A DNA stretch of 64,000 nt from Planctomycetota bacterium (GTDB taxonomy: Bacteria > Planctomycetota > PLA2). The notes under the pieces were generated by a model. That model made no database searches. It was not told where the DNA came from and saw nothing but the letters and a program-made list of their open reading frames with translations. Every line of letters begins with the position of its first letter. Positions within the stretch are counted from its first letter, which is position 1. Positions 1 through 7,661 of this stretch are shown piece by piece. Position numbers and translations under genes: made by a program. Where the stretch lies: assembly GCA_021776735.1 (NCBI GenBank), contig JAJFFH010000014.1, positions 47,240-111,239 of the forward strand. Direction: 5' to 3'.

Positions 1-136
1 GGTCCGGACGCGCGCCAGACGGTGTGGAGGGCTTGATTCCCCGGCGCCCGGCGGCCGCCGGAAGCACCTTCCAGACCAACACGACGGCGAGGCCGAAAAA
101 GGCGAGGCCGACGATAACTGTGAGGTTGCGGCGCAT
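1..136 (-). CDS. membrane-anchored protein, N-terminus only (cut by window edge)
   Basis: The minus strand opens with ATG at 134-136 and stays open to the window edge, giving 45 codons. The product starts MRRNLTVIV and has one hydrophobic segment at about residues 5-23, ending in VLVWKVLP, followed by an Ala/Arg/Pro-rich stretch. This is the pattern of a signal anchor with the rest of the protein outside the membrane. The gene diverges from the plus-strand gene at 267, so 137-266 should hold promoters for both. The body of the protein is outside the window and no function can be given. Confidence 0.55.
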   Translation of the reverse strand, partial: MRRNLTVIVGLAFFGLAVVLVWKVLPAAAGRRGIKPSTPSGARPD

Positions 137-266
137 CTTCAAGTCGTATTGTCCACGCCTCAGCGTGTTTCGGCCGGGAAGGCCGCGTTCACAAGGAGTT
201 ACGCCGATCGGACCCCGGCGTACAGTACGGACCCGAAAATGTCGATAACTCCCGGGGACTCGTCTC

Positions 267-1304
267 ATGAGCAACGTCATCGATCCGTTCGAGGAGTACC
301 TTCGCAAGAAGAAGGTCGAGCTGCTGGAGCGCAAGATGCGCGAGCAGGGCGGCAGCGCCCCGGTCCAGGTGGCCGAATCGGCGCCGGACGACCCCGGCAA
401 GCTCGTCAACCCCGAGGATCCCGGCAAGGACGGCGAACTCGACCACGAGATGGACGACTTCTTCAAGACCGGCGGCGCCGCGGGCGCCCGGTTCTTCAAC
501 GAGGTCGCCACCATCGAAGAGGACAAGGTCGAGGAGATCAAGGGCGCGCTCGACGATGTCTTCGAGGAGGATGCGCCGGCCCCGCACAAGGCGGAAGGCG
601 GCGACAACTTCGTGTCGTTCTTCCAGCAGGTGCAGAGCGAATTCGACGGCGCGCCGGGCCAGACCCGTGCGGCACCAGCCGCCGGGGCATCGGTCCAAGA
701 ATCAGCGGGGGGCGGGGGCACCGCCGGCCTGCTTGGCTCCGAGTCGTCGGATCCGACCGATGTTCCGCCGCTGGCCCCGCTGACCAAGCCGTCCGACCCG
801 GAAACCGAAACCGAAACCGAAAACGTGACCGGGGGCACCGGCACGACGCCGGCGACAGGGACAATAGGGGCGACAGGGGCAACCCGGGGCGCGACGAGCC
901 CCGCTGTCACCGACTCGCTGGCGCCGGCCATCGCGGCAGCGCTCGCTACGCCGACGACGCCGACCGTGTCCGATTCGATGCCGGCCACAGCGGCAGCTGC
1001 GGCCGAAGCACGTGCACCCGGAGCCGGCGCTGCGTCCGACGTGGCCTTTGACGCCATGCCCGAGGTGAGCGCTGGAACTGGACTCGGTCTCGACGAGGAC
1101 TCCGAGGACGACGACACACTCAGCACGCTACGCAAGCAGAGTCGCCTCTGCCTGACCGAAATCCTGCTCGGGTCGTCGTCGCAGGCCGACACGGCGCAGC
1201 AGATCGAGGTCTTGTGCCGTCTCGTCGATCGCCTCGTCGAGCGGGCGGCCCTGCCCGAGAGCGAGATCATCGAAGCCCTCATCAAGGCCGACGTCGAGTT
1301 CTAG
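267..1304 (+). CDS. hypothetical acidic protein with low-complexity linker
   Basis: This is a 345-residue protein without a signal peptide or membrane segment. Residues 1-140 are charged and helix-rich (starting MSNVIDPFEEYLRKKKVE). A long Pro/Ala/Thr/Gly linker follows, including a PETETETEN stretch made by tandem GAAACC repeats near 798-823. The C-terminal 60 residues (STLRKQSRLCLTE onward) are again compact and helical. The layout of two folded ends joined by a flexible linker suggests a scaffold or adaptor. I do not recognise the family. A 300-residue ORF in another frame over the same DNA is an Arg/Gly-rich shadow. Confidence 0.8.
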   Translation: MSNVIDPFEEYLRKKKVELLERKMREQGGSAPVQVAESAPDDPGKLVNPEDPGKDGELDHEMDDFFKTGGAAGARFFNEVATIEEDKVEEIKGALDDVFEEDAPAPHKAEGGDNFVSFFQQVQSEFDGAPGQTRAAPAAGASVQESAGGGGTAGLLGSESSDPTDVPPLAPLTKPSDPETETETENVTGGTGTTPATGTIGATGATRGATSPAVTDSLAPAIAAALATPTTPTVSDSMPATAAAAAEARAPGAGAASDVAFDAMPEVSAGTGLGLDEDSEDDDTLSTLRKQSRLCLTEILLGSSSQADTAQQIEVLCRLVDRLVERAALPESEIIEALIKADVEF

Positions 1305-1404
1305 CCTACGGAATCCGCGCAGCGGATTCTGAGACATCGCCGTCCGTGTGCTTCCCCGGAATGCACATCCCAGGTTGCCGCGACTCGAGCTGTCTTGCAC
1401 TACG

Positions 1405-1614
1405 ATGAGGCCGATGACCGACGACGCCGTGCCGCCCGAGGAGGCCTCACCGAGTGCGGACACCTCGCCTGCGGCCGGCGCGACCTGGCGCCGCGTCGCG
1501 TTGATTCTGTTCACGCTTTGGGCGGTTGTTTTTTGTGCCGGCGCTTTGGGCGAACTCCTCGATATCGAGTGGCTGCGGCGGGCGACCGACTTCAAGCGTT
1601 TCTTCCTCCGGTAA
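1405..1614 (+). CDS. small single-pass membrane protein
   Basis: This protein of about 69 residues has an acidic, Ala/Pro-rich N-terminus (MTDDAVPPEEASPSADTSP), one hydrophobic helix (VALILFTLWAVVFCAGALGE) and a basic C-terminus ending FKRFFLR. ATG codons at 1405 and 1414 are both possible starts; a longer reading from 1348 has no better support. It sits between the acidic protein and comF. The topology suggests a tail-anchored inner-membrane protein of unknown role. Confidence 0.5.
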   Translation: MRPMTDDAVPPEEASPSADTSPAAGATWRRVALILFTLWAVVFCAGALGELLDIEWLRRATDFKRFFLR

Positions 1615-1702
1615 CAAAACAAACTCTCTTAACCCGCAGAGGCAAAAGGGGTTACGACGAGCCCGCCCGCCCAAATGTGACACCGTTTCCGTCTAGGAAG
1701 TG

Positions 1703-2407
1703 GTGAATCTGCTCGAAGCCCTTTTCGATATCGTCGCGCCGCCGTTTTGCGTGCTGTGTCATGGTCCCCCCGGTGCAGTGCCGTGGCTGTGCACCGCGTG
1801 CGCGTCAAGGCTCACGCTGTGCGGAGGCGCGTGTTGCCTTCGATGCGGCCACACCGCGGTTATCCCGACGCCGTCGTGCGCAGCGTGTCCCGGCTGGTCG
1901 GCCGTCTTCGTCGCCGCTCGCGCCGGGGCGCCTCATGTGGGCGCGGCACGGGATCTCGTGCGCTTGCTCAAGGCGGGCCGGTGTCTCGCCGCAGCTCAGC
2001 CCCTGGGGCATCTGGCAGCGGTTGCGGCGCGGCGCCTCAACCTGCCGTCCGACATCCTCGTCACGCCGGTCCCGCTGCACTGGTCGCGCCGGCGAAAGCG
2101 AGGGTTCAACCAGGCCGGGGAGATTGGACGGATCGTGGCCAAGGCGCTGCGGGCTCGTTTTTGCCCGCGCTTGTTGCGGCGCGTGCGACCGGCGACCCCG
2201 GAGGTCTTTCGGACGCGCGCCGGCCGGGCGCGGGAACTGCGTGGAGTGTTTCGTGCCGCGACCCGGGCGCGCGGGACTGCCGTGCTTTTGGTCGACGACG
2301 TCATGGCGACGGGTCTGACGCTCGGCGCGTGTGCGCGTGCGTTGCGACGACGTGGCGTACGCGAGGTCTGGGCGGCTACGGCGACGCGGGTGCCCGTGCG
2401 CCGGTGA
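1703..2407 (+). CDS. comF: ComF family phosphoribosyltransferase-like protein
   Basis: The 234-residue product has the ComF layout. An N-terminal zinc-binding region contains CVLC, CTAC, CLRC and CAAC pairs (residues ~15-65). A type I phosphoribosyltransferase domain follows, with the PRPP loop LLVDDVMATGLTLGAC near residue 195 and the family motif RRRKRGFNQA near 130. ComF proteins act in uptake of transforming DNA in competent bacteria, although many bacteria carry the gene outside a competence operon, as here. GTG at 1703 is preferred because AGGA at 1695-1698 leaves some spacing; GTG at 1700 is the alternative. The 3' end overlaps the convergent gene at 2376. Confidence 0.88.
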   Translation: MNLLEALFDIVAPPFCVLCHGPPGAVPWLCTACASRLTLCGGACCLRCGHTAVIPTPSCAACPGWSAVFVAARAGAPHVGAARDLVRLLKAGRCLAAAQPLGHLAAVAARRLNLPSDILVTPVPLHWSRRRKRGFNQAGEIGRIVAKALRARFCPRLLRRVRPATPEVFRTRAGRARELRGVFRAATRARGTAVLLVDDVMATGLTLGACARALRRRGVREVWAATATRVPVRR

Positions 2408-2942
2408 CGCCGAGCGCACGCTCTGCCGTCCACACGGCGGTCTTGGCCAGCGACAAGACAAAGAAGACGAGCAGCGACGTGGCGAGGATCGAGATGTTTC
2501 GTTCGATCCCGAACACCGACGTGCGATTCAGGTAGAGAACGACAAGGGCGGTCTCGAAGACCCCGGCGAGGGTGATCTGTGCGCGCCGAAACGGCCACTC
2601 CCAGATGCCGAGCAGCAGAAACGTGAAGGCGTCGGCATAGACCGCGCCGCGCAAGGCGGCCGCGCCGACCTCGCTACTCCGCGCCCACCAAAAAAACAGA
2701 CTGAAGAGAATCGCCTTGGCGACGAGTCCCGAGAGCGCGCCGATCCACGCAACCCGTTGGTGGGAACGGACTTCCGCCGTTGTGAGCACACCGTCACCGC
2801 CCAAACGCCCGCTTGGGGCGGACTGAAGGGCGGTCAAGCAGCGGCGGCATAAAAGCCGATTGCCAAAACGCTGAAGCAGCGCGCGACCATGGGGCTCCCT
2901 GCAGTATCCGCACGGGATCTTCACGGGCCCACCATCGGCCAC
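2376..2942 (-). CDS. membrane protein with N-terminal zinc ribbon
   Basis: The 188-residue product starts with a probable zinc ribbon (CGYC then CRRC at residues ~11-35) followed by about four hydrophobic segments: AILFSLFFWWA, YADAFTFLLLGIW, ITLAGVFETALVVLYL and ISILATSLLVFFVLSLA. The ribbon would lie on the cytoplasmic side. It converges on comF with a 32-nt overlap and diverges from the exported protein at 2958. I do not recognise a named family. Confidence 0.7.
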   Translation of the reverse strand: MADGGPVKIPCGYCREPHGRALLQRFGNRLLCRRCLTALQSAPSGRLGGDGVLTTAEVRSHQRVAWIGALSGLVAKAILFSLFFWWARSSEVGAAALRGAVYADAFTFLLLGIWEWPFRRAQITLAGVFETALVVLYLNRTSVFGIERNISILATSLLVFFVLSLAKTAVWTAERALGVTGARAPASP

Positions 2943-2957
2943 AGCGGAGAAAAACTG

Positions 2958-3950
2958 ATGCGCACCCGTCTCCCCGGTCTCCCCGTACTCGCCTTGTTCC
3001 TTCTCGCCGTTCCCCTGGCGACCACGGCAGCCGCGGCCCCGCCGTGCACGGTAGAGACCGTACTCCCCACAACCCCGACGTCCCGGGCCGTATCACGATC
3101 TCGGACGCAGCAGCCGCCCCGCGCGATATGGCCGCGGCGCAGGCGGAGCGCAGCAGCTGAGACGCGTGACGCTGCCGCCGTCGCTGTGCGCCAATATCTC
3201 GGGGAGACGGCGCTCGACGAAGTCACCGGCTTCGACCGCATCCGGGCGGCATCCCGGAGCAGCGGCGGACTCCTGGGCTGGGTCGATGTTCGCGCGATGG
3301 CCTGGTATCCCTCGTTGGACGGCCACATCCAGGACAGCAGCGATCGCCTCGCGGTGAGCGAACTCGGCCTCGACGACAATGAGGTCGCCGTCATGCCGCA
3401 GCTCCATCTGTCCGCCGGCGGTATCGGCGTCCGTGTGGACGCATTCTTCTTCGAGGTCGAGGCGCAGGCGCGCGTATCGCGCGAATTCAGCTTCGGCGGC
3501 GTCACGTTCACCGTGGACGACGATGTCTCGTCGCGCCTGCGGATCGACAACTTCCGGCTGCTCACGATGTACCCGGTGGTCAAGACCACACCGTTCACGC
3601 TCTGGATCCAGGCCGGCGTCTCGTATTTCCGGTTCGATGCGGAGGTCGAGACGAACGGCGTGCGCGGACAAGACGACGGGGACCTTCCGATCCCGATCGC
3701 CGGCCTGCTCGCCCAGGTCAAGGTCTGGAAGCTGATCGTCGAGATCGACATCTCGGGGTTCGCCATTCAGTACGGCAGCGACCTCGAAGGCACCGCACTC
3801 GACATCCAGATCAGCGCGGGCTTCGTCCTCGCCAAGGTCGTTGCGATTCGCGCCGGCTACCGCACAGTGACCATCGACGGCAGCTTCGACAGTTTCGAGG
3901 TCGACATCAGACTCGACGGCTTCTTCCTCGGCGGCGCGATCAACTTCTAG
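2958..3950 (+). CDS. exported outer-membrane beta-barrel-like protein
   Basis: The start at 2958 follows GGAGA at 2946-2950 and gives a clear signal peptide (MRTRLPGLPVLALFLLAVPL). From about residue 75 the sequence shows alternating amphipathic beta strands and ends in an aromatic residue (FFLGGAINF), as barrel proteins often do. Residues ~40-60 are anomalous: this frame reads Arg/Pro-rich, while the +2 frame over 3088-3159 reads a much more normal peptide (GRITISDAAAAPRDMAAAQ) that ends in a TGA. A pair of compensating frameshifts or sequencing errors there is possible. Transport or structural role unknown. Confidence 0.72.
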   Translation: MRTRLPGLPVLALFLLAVPLATTAAAAPPCTVETVLPTTPTSRAVSRSRTQQPPRAIWPRRRRSAAAETRDAAAVAVRQYLGETALDEVTGFDRIRAASRSSGGLLGWVDVRAMAWYPSLDGHIQDSSDRLAVSELGLDDNEVAVMPQLHLSAGGIGVRVDAFFFEVEAQARVSREFSFGGVTFTVDDDVSSRLRIDNFRLLTMYPVVKTTPFTLWIQAGVSYFRFDAEVETNGVRGQDDGDLPIPIAGLLAQVKVWKLIVEIDISGFAIQYGSDLEGTALDIQISAGFVLAKVVAIRAGYRTVTIDGSFDSFEVDIRLDGFFLGGAINF

Positions 3951-3990
3951 CGCCGGTAAACGGGAGCGCACGCCAACAAAGCGGCGGGAA

Positions 3991-4060
3991 GCGTACGGAC
4001 GGCGATGCTCGTTGTTCGGTCCGGTGTTCTCTCGTTTTGGAAACATCGCCGTCCGTACGC
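3991..4060. repeat. 17-bp perfect inverted repeat and dispersed motif
   Basis: The arms 3991-4007 and 4044-4060 are perfect 17-bp reverse complements around a 36-nt spacer. The inner core ACGGACGGCGAT recurs at 4147-4158, where it runs into eight T residues, and its complement lies at 1335-1346 with partial flanking match. It falls in the gap after the outer-membrane gene. It could be a terminator-associated structure or a REP-like dispersed repeat. Confidence 0.65.
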
Positions 4061-4267
4061 TGCCGCAGCGACTCCGTCCGTCCAATCTCGACACGGCGAT
4101 CGACGTTCCGAATCGCGCCAATGCGCGCCATTTTCCGAGGCAGCGAACGGACGGCGATTTTTTTTGAACGTCGCAACCCTCAGTGAATGCTTGAGTTGCG
4201 ACGACACGCCTCCGCGGGGCGCGACCCGTTTTGCGACTAGATGGTGGGCGACCCGCCCGTCATCGAC

Positions 4268-5638
4268 ATGAACTCGAAAACGCTGCAACTTCTCGGCATC
4301 CTATTCTGGCTGCCACTCCCGCACACCCCGCATGCTCTTGCCGAGCCGGATCCCCTGGCGTTGTACCGACGCTGGTGCCGTTCCCCTTCTCCCCAGTTGC
4401 GGATCCAGGCCGCGCGCAGCCTTCGAGGACATGAGAGCGACAAGTCGCGGGTCGCCCTATTCACCCTGCTCGGCGACGAGCACCCCGCCGTGCGAGCGGC
4501 CGCTCGCTACGAGCTTGTTCGCCGGCCGCCTCAGGAGGGGCCGGCGCTCGCTCGCGCGATTCTCGGCCTGCGCGACGCCGACGCGCGTCTCGAGGGCCTG
4601 CGCGCCGTGCTGGACCGTCGCGAGGACCCGACGCCGTTTGCCCGCGATCCCTCGCCGCCGGTCCAGTGCCGCGCCCTGGCCACCGGACGCGCTCCCCCCG
4701 CGGTGTGCCGCTTGCTGCGCAAGAGCCGCGACGTTTCCGTGCGCGCGTTGGCGCTGGAATCTCTCGACGACCCGGCGGAGGCGGAGCGCGATGTGCGCTC
4801 GTCGTCCGAAGTGTTGCGCATCGCCGCGGCGCGGGTGCGTGACGACGCTGGTGCGCTGGGCCGGCTGCTGAAGGACCGTTCCTGGCGCGTTCGGCTCGCG
4901 GCGATCCGGCGCGTGGAAGCGTTGCGTCGTCGCGAACTGGTTGCGCCGCTCATCGAAGTACTGGCGGGGAAACCGGGCCGCGTGCGGGCACGCGCGGCCC
5001 AGGCGCTCGAGAACCTGACCCGTCTCCCGTTCGGCGAGAACGTTCGAAAATGGAGGACGTTTTGGTCCGAGCGGGGGGCGGACTTTCTGATGCCGAAGCC
5101 GCACAAGGTCAAGCCGAAGCGCAAGGGCCACAGCACCGCTGCGATCCGGTTCCGGCGATTGCCGATCACGTCTCGCCGCCTCTGTTTCATCATCGACGCG
5201 AGTCGTTCGATGAGCAAGCCGGCCCCCGGCAAACAGGGCAAGTCGCGCTGGGAACTGGTCGTGCGCGATCTCAAGGAAGTCCTCGCACACCTGCCCAGTG
5301 ACGCGCGCTTCAACGTCGTCTTGTTCCGAACCGGGGTCGAGGCCTGGCGTCCACGCTTGGTTCCCGCGACGCGCGCGATGAAGCGATCGTGCACGGATTG
5401 GATCGACAAGGCCTCGCCGGCCGGCTGGACCAACCTCTTTGATGCGCTGGACATGGCGCTCCGCGACAACGCCGTCGATGCCGTCTACGTACTCACGGAT
5501 GGCGTTCCGAGCCGAGGCGCGGAAACCCGCCGCGAGGCGATCCTCGACGAAATCCGCTACATGAACCACTTAGGGTTCGTTCACTTTCTGGTACGTCCTG
5601 AGAGGAAGGAGGAATCGGGAGTGAACAGAGCCGAATAG
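4268..5638 (+). CDS. exported HEAT-repeat/VWA protein, 3' end replaced at island junction
   Basis: A signal peptide (MNSKTLQLLGILFWLPLP) supports a start at 4268, although ATG 4241 is in frame. Residues ~40-270 are HEAT-like helical repeats (for example SWRVRLAAIRRVEALRRREL). A von Willebrand factor A domain follows, with the MIDAS motif CFIIDASRSMS, the later Thr in GWTNLFDAL and a VLTDGVPSRG strand. After IRYMNHLG at about 5,572 the typical VWA continuation is lost and the ORF ends with a foreign tail, antisense to the 3' end of a serine recombinase gene. The gene therefore appears interrupted by mobile DNA. I did not find its missing 3' portion in the window. Confidence 0.8.
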   Translation: MNSKTLQLLGILFWLPLPHTPHALAEPDPLALYRRWCRSPSPQLRIQAARSLRGHESDKSRVALFTLLGDEHPAVRAAARYELVRRPPQEGPALARAILGLRDADARLEGLRAVLDRREDPTPFARDPSPPVQCRALATGRAPPAVCRLLRKSRDVSVRALALESLDDPAEAERDVRSSSEVLRIAAARVRDDAGALGRLLKDRSWRVRLAAIRRVEALRRRELVAPLIEVLAGKPGRVRARAAQALENLTRLPFGENVRKWRTFWSERGADFLMPKPHKVKPKRKGHSTAAIRFRRLPITSRRLCFIIDASRSMSKPAPGKQGKSRWELVVRDLKEVLAHLPSDARFNVVLFRTGVEAWRPRLVPATRAMKRSCTDWIDKASPAGWTNLFDALDMALRDNAVDAVYVLTDGVPSRGAETRREAILDEIRYMNHLGFVHFLVRPERKEESGVNRAE

Positions 5639-7079
5639 TCACCTCCCGATCGCCCACGATGATCCGCTCCGTGATGGCTTCGACGATCTGGCGCTTCTCT
5701 TTGAGGTCGAGGTCCGGGAACCGAAGGCAGACGTCCCTGGCCCCATGGACAACCTCGTCGCGCGACAGGTACTGAATCTTCAGGAAGTCGATCTCGCCCT
5801 TGAGCTCGGGAACCTCGTCCTCGAGACCCTTGAGTCGCTCTTCCAGTGGTTGGTAGCGGCGGCCGAAGCCGTCTGAGGAGATTTTTTTCTGGGCGTAGAG
5901 TTCGTGCAGGCCGTCGATTTCCCGGACCAACTTTCGGTGCTCCCGCTCCAGGGTCTTCAGGAGTCGCTCTCTCTCGCGGATGGTCTCGTCGGTCTGTTCG
6001 AGGAGCTTGATGATCTGATCGGGCGAGAGGAGGAAGGCTTGGAGTTGGGCCGTGAAGACGGCCTCAAGGTCGTCGGTCGGAATCTTTCGGTAGCAGGCGT
6101 TGCAGACGTATTTGGGGGTGGTCTTCAGTGTGGAGGAGGGCACGTACATTTTCTGGCCACATTCGCACTCGGCCATGCCCGCGAAGAGGTGGCGGGGGCG
6201 CTTGCCGAGCGGTCGGCGCGTGGTTTGGGCTTCGAGAATGGCGTTGGCCTGGTTCCAGACGTCTTCGGGAACGATGGCCTCGACGGGCACTTCGATCCAC
6301 TCGTCCTTGGGCTTGCGGACGACCTGTTTCTTTCCGCCCTCTTCGAGGGTCTTTGTGTAGTTGCGGCGGTGGATGCCTTTGGGTGTCGTGTCTCGCAAGA
6401 GCCGATCAATCGTCGTGGGGCTGAAGCGGAATCCGCGGCGGGTGCGGTATCCGCGTTTGTTGAGGGTGTCGGCGACGGTCTTCTTGCGACGGCACTCGAT
6501 GTAGAGTTCGCAGATCAGACGACGGATGGGGGCCTCGTCGGGATCAGGGACGAGCTGCTTGTCGACGTACTGGTAGCCAAAGGGGGCTTGGCCACCGAGA
6601 GGCATGCCGAGCTTTGCGCGGACATGGACCGAGGCTGAGACGCGGGCGGCGATTTCTTCGCGTTCCCATTCGGCCATGGCTGCGATCATGGTGTAGAAGA
6701 GCCGGCCGGCGGGCGACGTCGTGTCGATGGCTTCGTCCAAGGAGATGAGGTCGGCGCCGTGTTCCCTGAAGAAGTCGGCGAAGTCGAGCAGTTCGCGCGT
6801 GTTACGTGCCAGTCGGGCGAGCTTCGAGAAGATCAGCGCCGTGATGCGTCCGCGGCGGACGTCTTCGAGCATGCGCTGGGCCTCAGGATTCTCTCGGACC
6901 GATCGTCCCGAGACGGCCTCGAGGTGGTAGACCTCGCAGACCTCCCAGTTCTTGGCGGTTGCGTACGCGCGGGCCCGATGCTCGTGGTGCTTGGGGCTGT
7001 CCCCTTGGGCCTGGTTCTCGCTTGAGACCCGAATCCAGACGCCGACTTGCCGGTCGTGGGTCGGCTCCGATGCGCTCAT
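5493..7079 (-). CDS. large serine recombinase (integrase)
   Basis: The 528-residue product has the large serine recombinase order: resolvase catalytic domain (~8-155) with WIRVSSENQ supplying the nucleophile Ser19, a recombinase DNA-binding domain (~165-270), a zinc ribbon (CECGQ then CNAC, ~295-325) and a coiled coil (~350-430). ATG 7079 is chosen because AAGGAGCGG lies just upstream of it; ATG 7103 is in frame. Its last ~30 codons run across the junction with the interrupted VWA gene, as expected for an integrase next to its own attachment site. It probably inserted the island. It faces the XRE gene at 7336. Confidence 0.92.
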   Translation of the reverse strand: MSASEPTHDRQVGVWIRVSSENQAQGDSPKHHEHRARAYATAKNWEVCEVYHLEAVSGRSVRENPEAQRMLEDVRRGRITALIFSKLARLARNTRELLDFADFFREHGADLISLDEAIDTTSPAGRLFYTMIAAMAEWEREEIAARVSASVHVRAKLGMPLGGQAPFGYQYVDKQLVPDPDEAPIRRLICELYIECRRKKTVADTLNKRGYRTRRGFRFSPTTIDRLLRDTTPKGIHRRNYTKTLEEGGKKQVVRKPKDEWIEVPVEAIVPEDVWNQANAILEAQTTRRPLGKRPRHLFAGMAECECGQKMYVPSSTLKTTPKYVCNACYRKIPTDDLEAVFTAQLQAFLLSPDQIIKLLEQTDETIRERERLLKTLEREHRKLVREIDGLHELYAQKKISSDGFGRRYQPLEERLKGLEDEVPELKGEIDFLKIQYLSRDEVVHGARDVCLRFPDLDLKEKRQIVEAITERIIVGDREVTIRLCSLPIPPSSQDVPESERTLSGSCSGFRRGSPRGGFPRLGSERHP

Positions 7080-7335
7080 GGTTCCGCTCCTTGTTTCTTC
7101 CATGATCGTACGGCATCACCGACTCGGCGGTGCGGCTGGGTTCTTGAGTCAGTCTACCGCTGTGATCGGAGACTTTCGCTGAGCCGCGCACTGCCGCTCG
7201 CCATCATCCTCATGATTGCATGATCGAAGAGACGCCGCACATCGCACAGCGAACGCGCATAGTGATTTCGAATTCGGACGGGAGGCTGGCTGTCCGCTGG
7301 CCAACGGTGTCGCGGGCGTCGCCGCGACAGGGCTG

Positions 7336-7575
7336 CTATTCCAGGGCCTGTTCGGCCCACCTGATGAGGAGATGAGCCTTGGTCTCAAGGGCCTTGGCAA
7401 GCGCGTCAAGGGTTCTGAGCGATGGCGACTTCAGCCCGCGTTCGAGCTGGCTGACGTACGTCGTGTGAAGGTCTGCGGCGTGACCGAGCGCTTCCTGCGA
7501 GAGTTGAGCCTTGCCCCGGAGTTCGCGTAGAACCTCGCCAAAGGCCTCCTCCAATGTTTTTGCCGTGTCCGCCAC
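7336..7575 (-). CDS. XRE-family HTH regulator
   Basis: This 79-residue protein is a single Cro/C1-type HTH domain. Helices LSQEALGHAADLHTTYVSQLE and a typical tail (RGLKSPSLRTLDALAKAL) are visible. It lies upstream of the serine recombinase on the same strand, and a 9-bp palindrome sits just upstream of its start in the divergent promoter region. That arrangement fits an element repressor controlling itself and the divergent lipoprotein gene. Confidence 0.85.
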   Translation of the reverse strand: MADTAKTLEEAFGEVLRELRGKAQLSQEALGHAADLHTTYVSQLERGLKSPSLRTLDALAKALETKAHLLIRWAEQALE

Positions 7576-7612
7576 GGCGCGCAGACTTCCCGGAAGCCAC
7601 GCGGGCGTCTAG

Positions 7613-7640
7613 AGACTATAGTATGTATGGCCTATAGTCT
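7613..7640. promoter_or_regulatory. palindromic operator candidate
   Basis: The arms AGACTATAG (7613-7621) and CTATAGTCT (7632-7640) are perfect reverse complements around 10 nt. They are AT-rich in a GC-rich setting and lie between the divergent XRE gene (ends 7575) and the lipoprotein gene (starts 7662). Position and symmetry suggest the binding site of the XRE dimer. Confidence 0.6.
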
Positions 7641-7661
7641 TTGTCCTTGGAGGTCATCCTG

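Noticed and set aside
3093..4121. 342-residue minus-strand ORF
   Set aside because: It is antisense to the outer-membrane-like gene; its charged composition mirrors that gene and it covers the inverted repeat.
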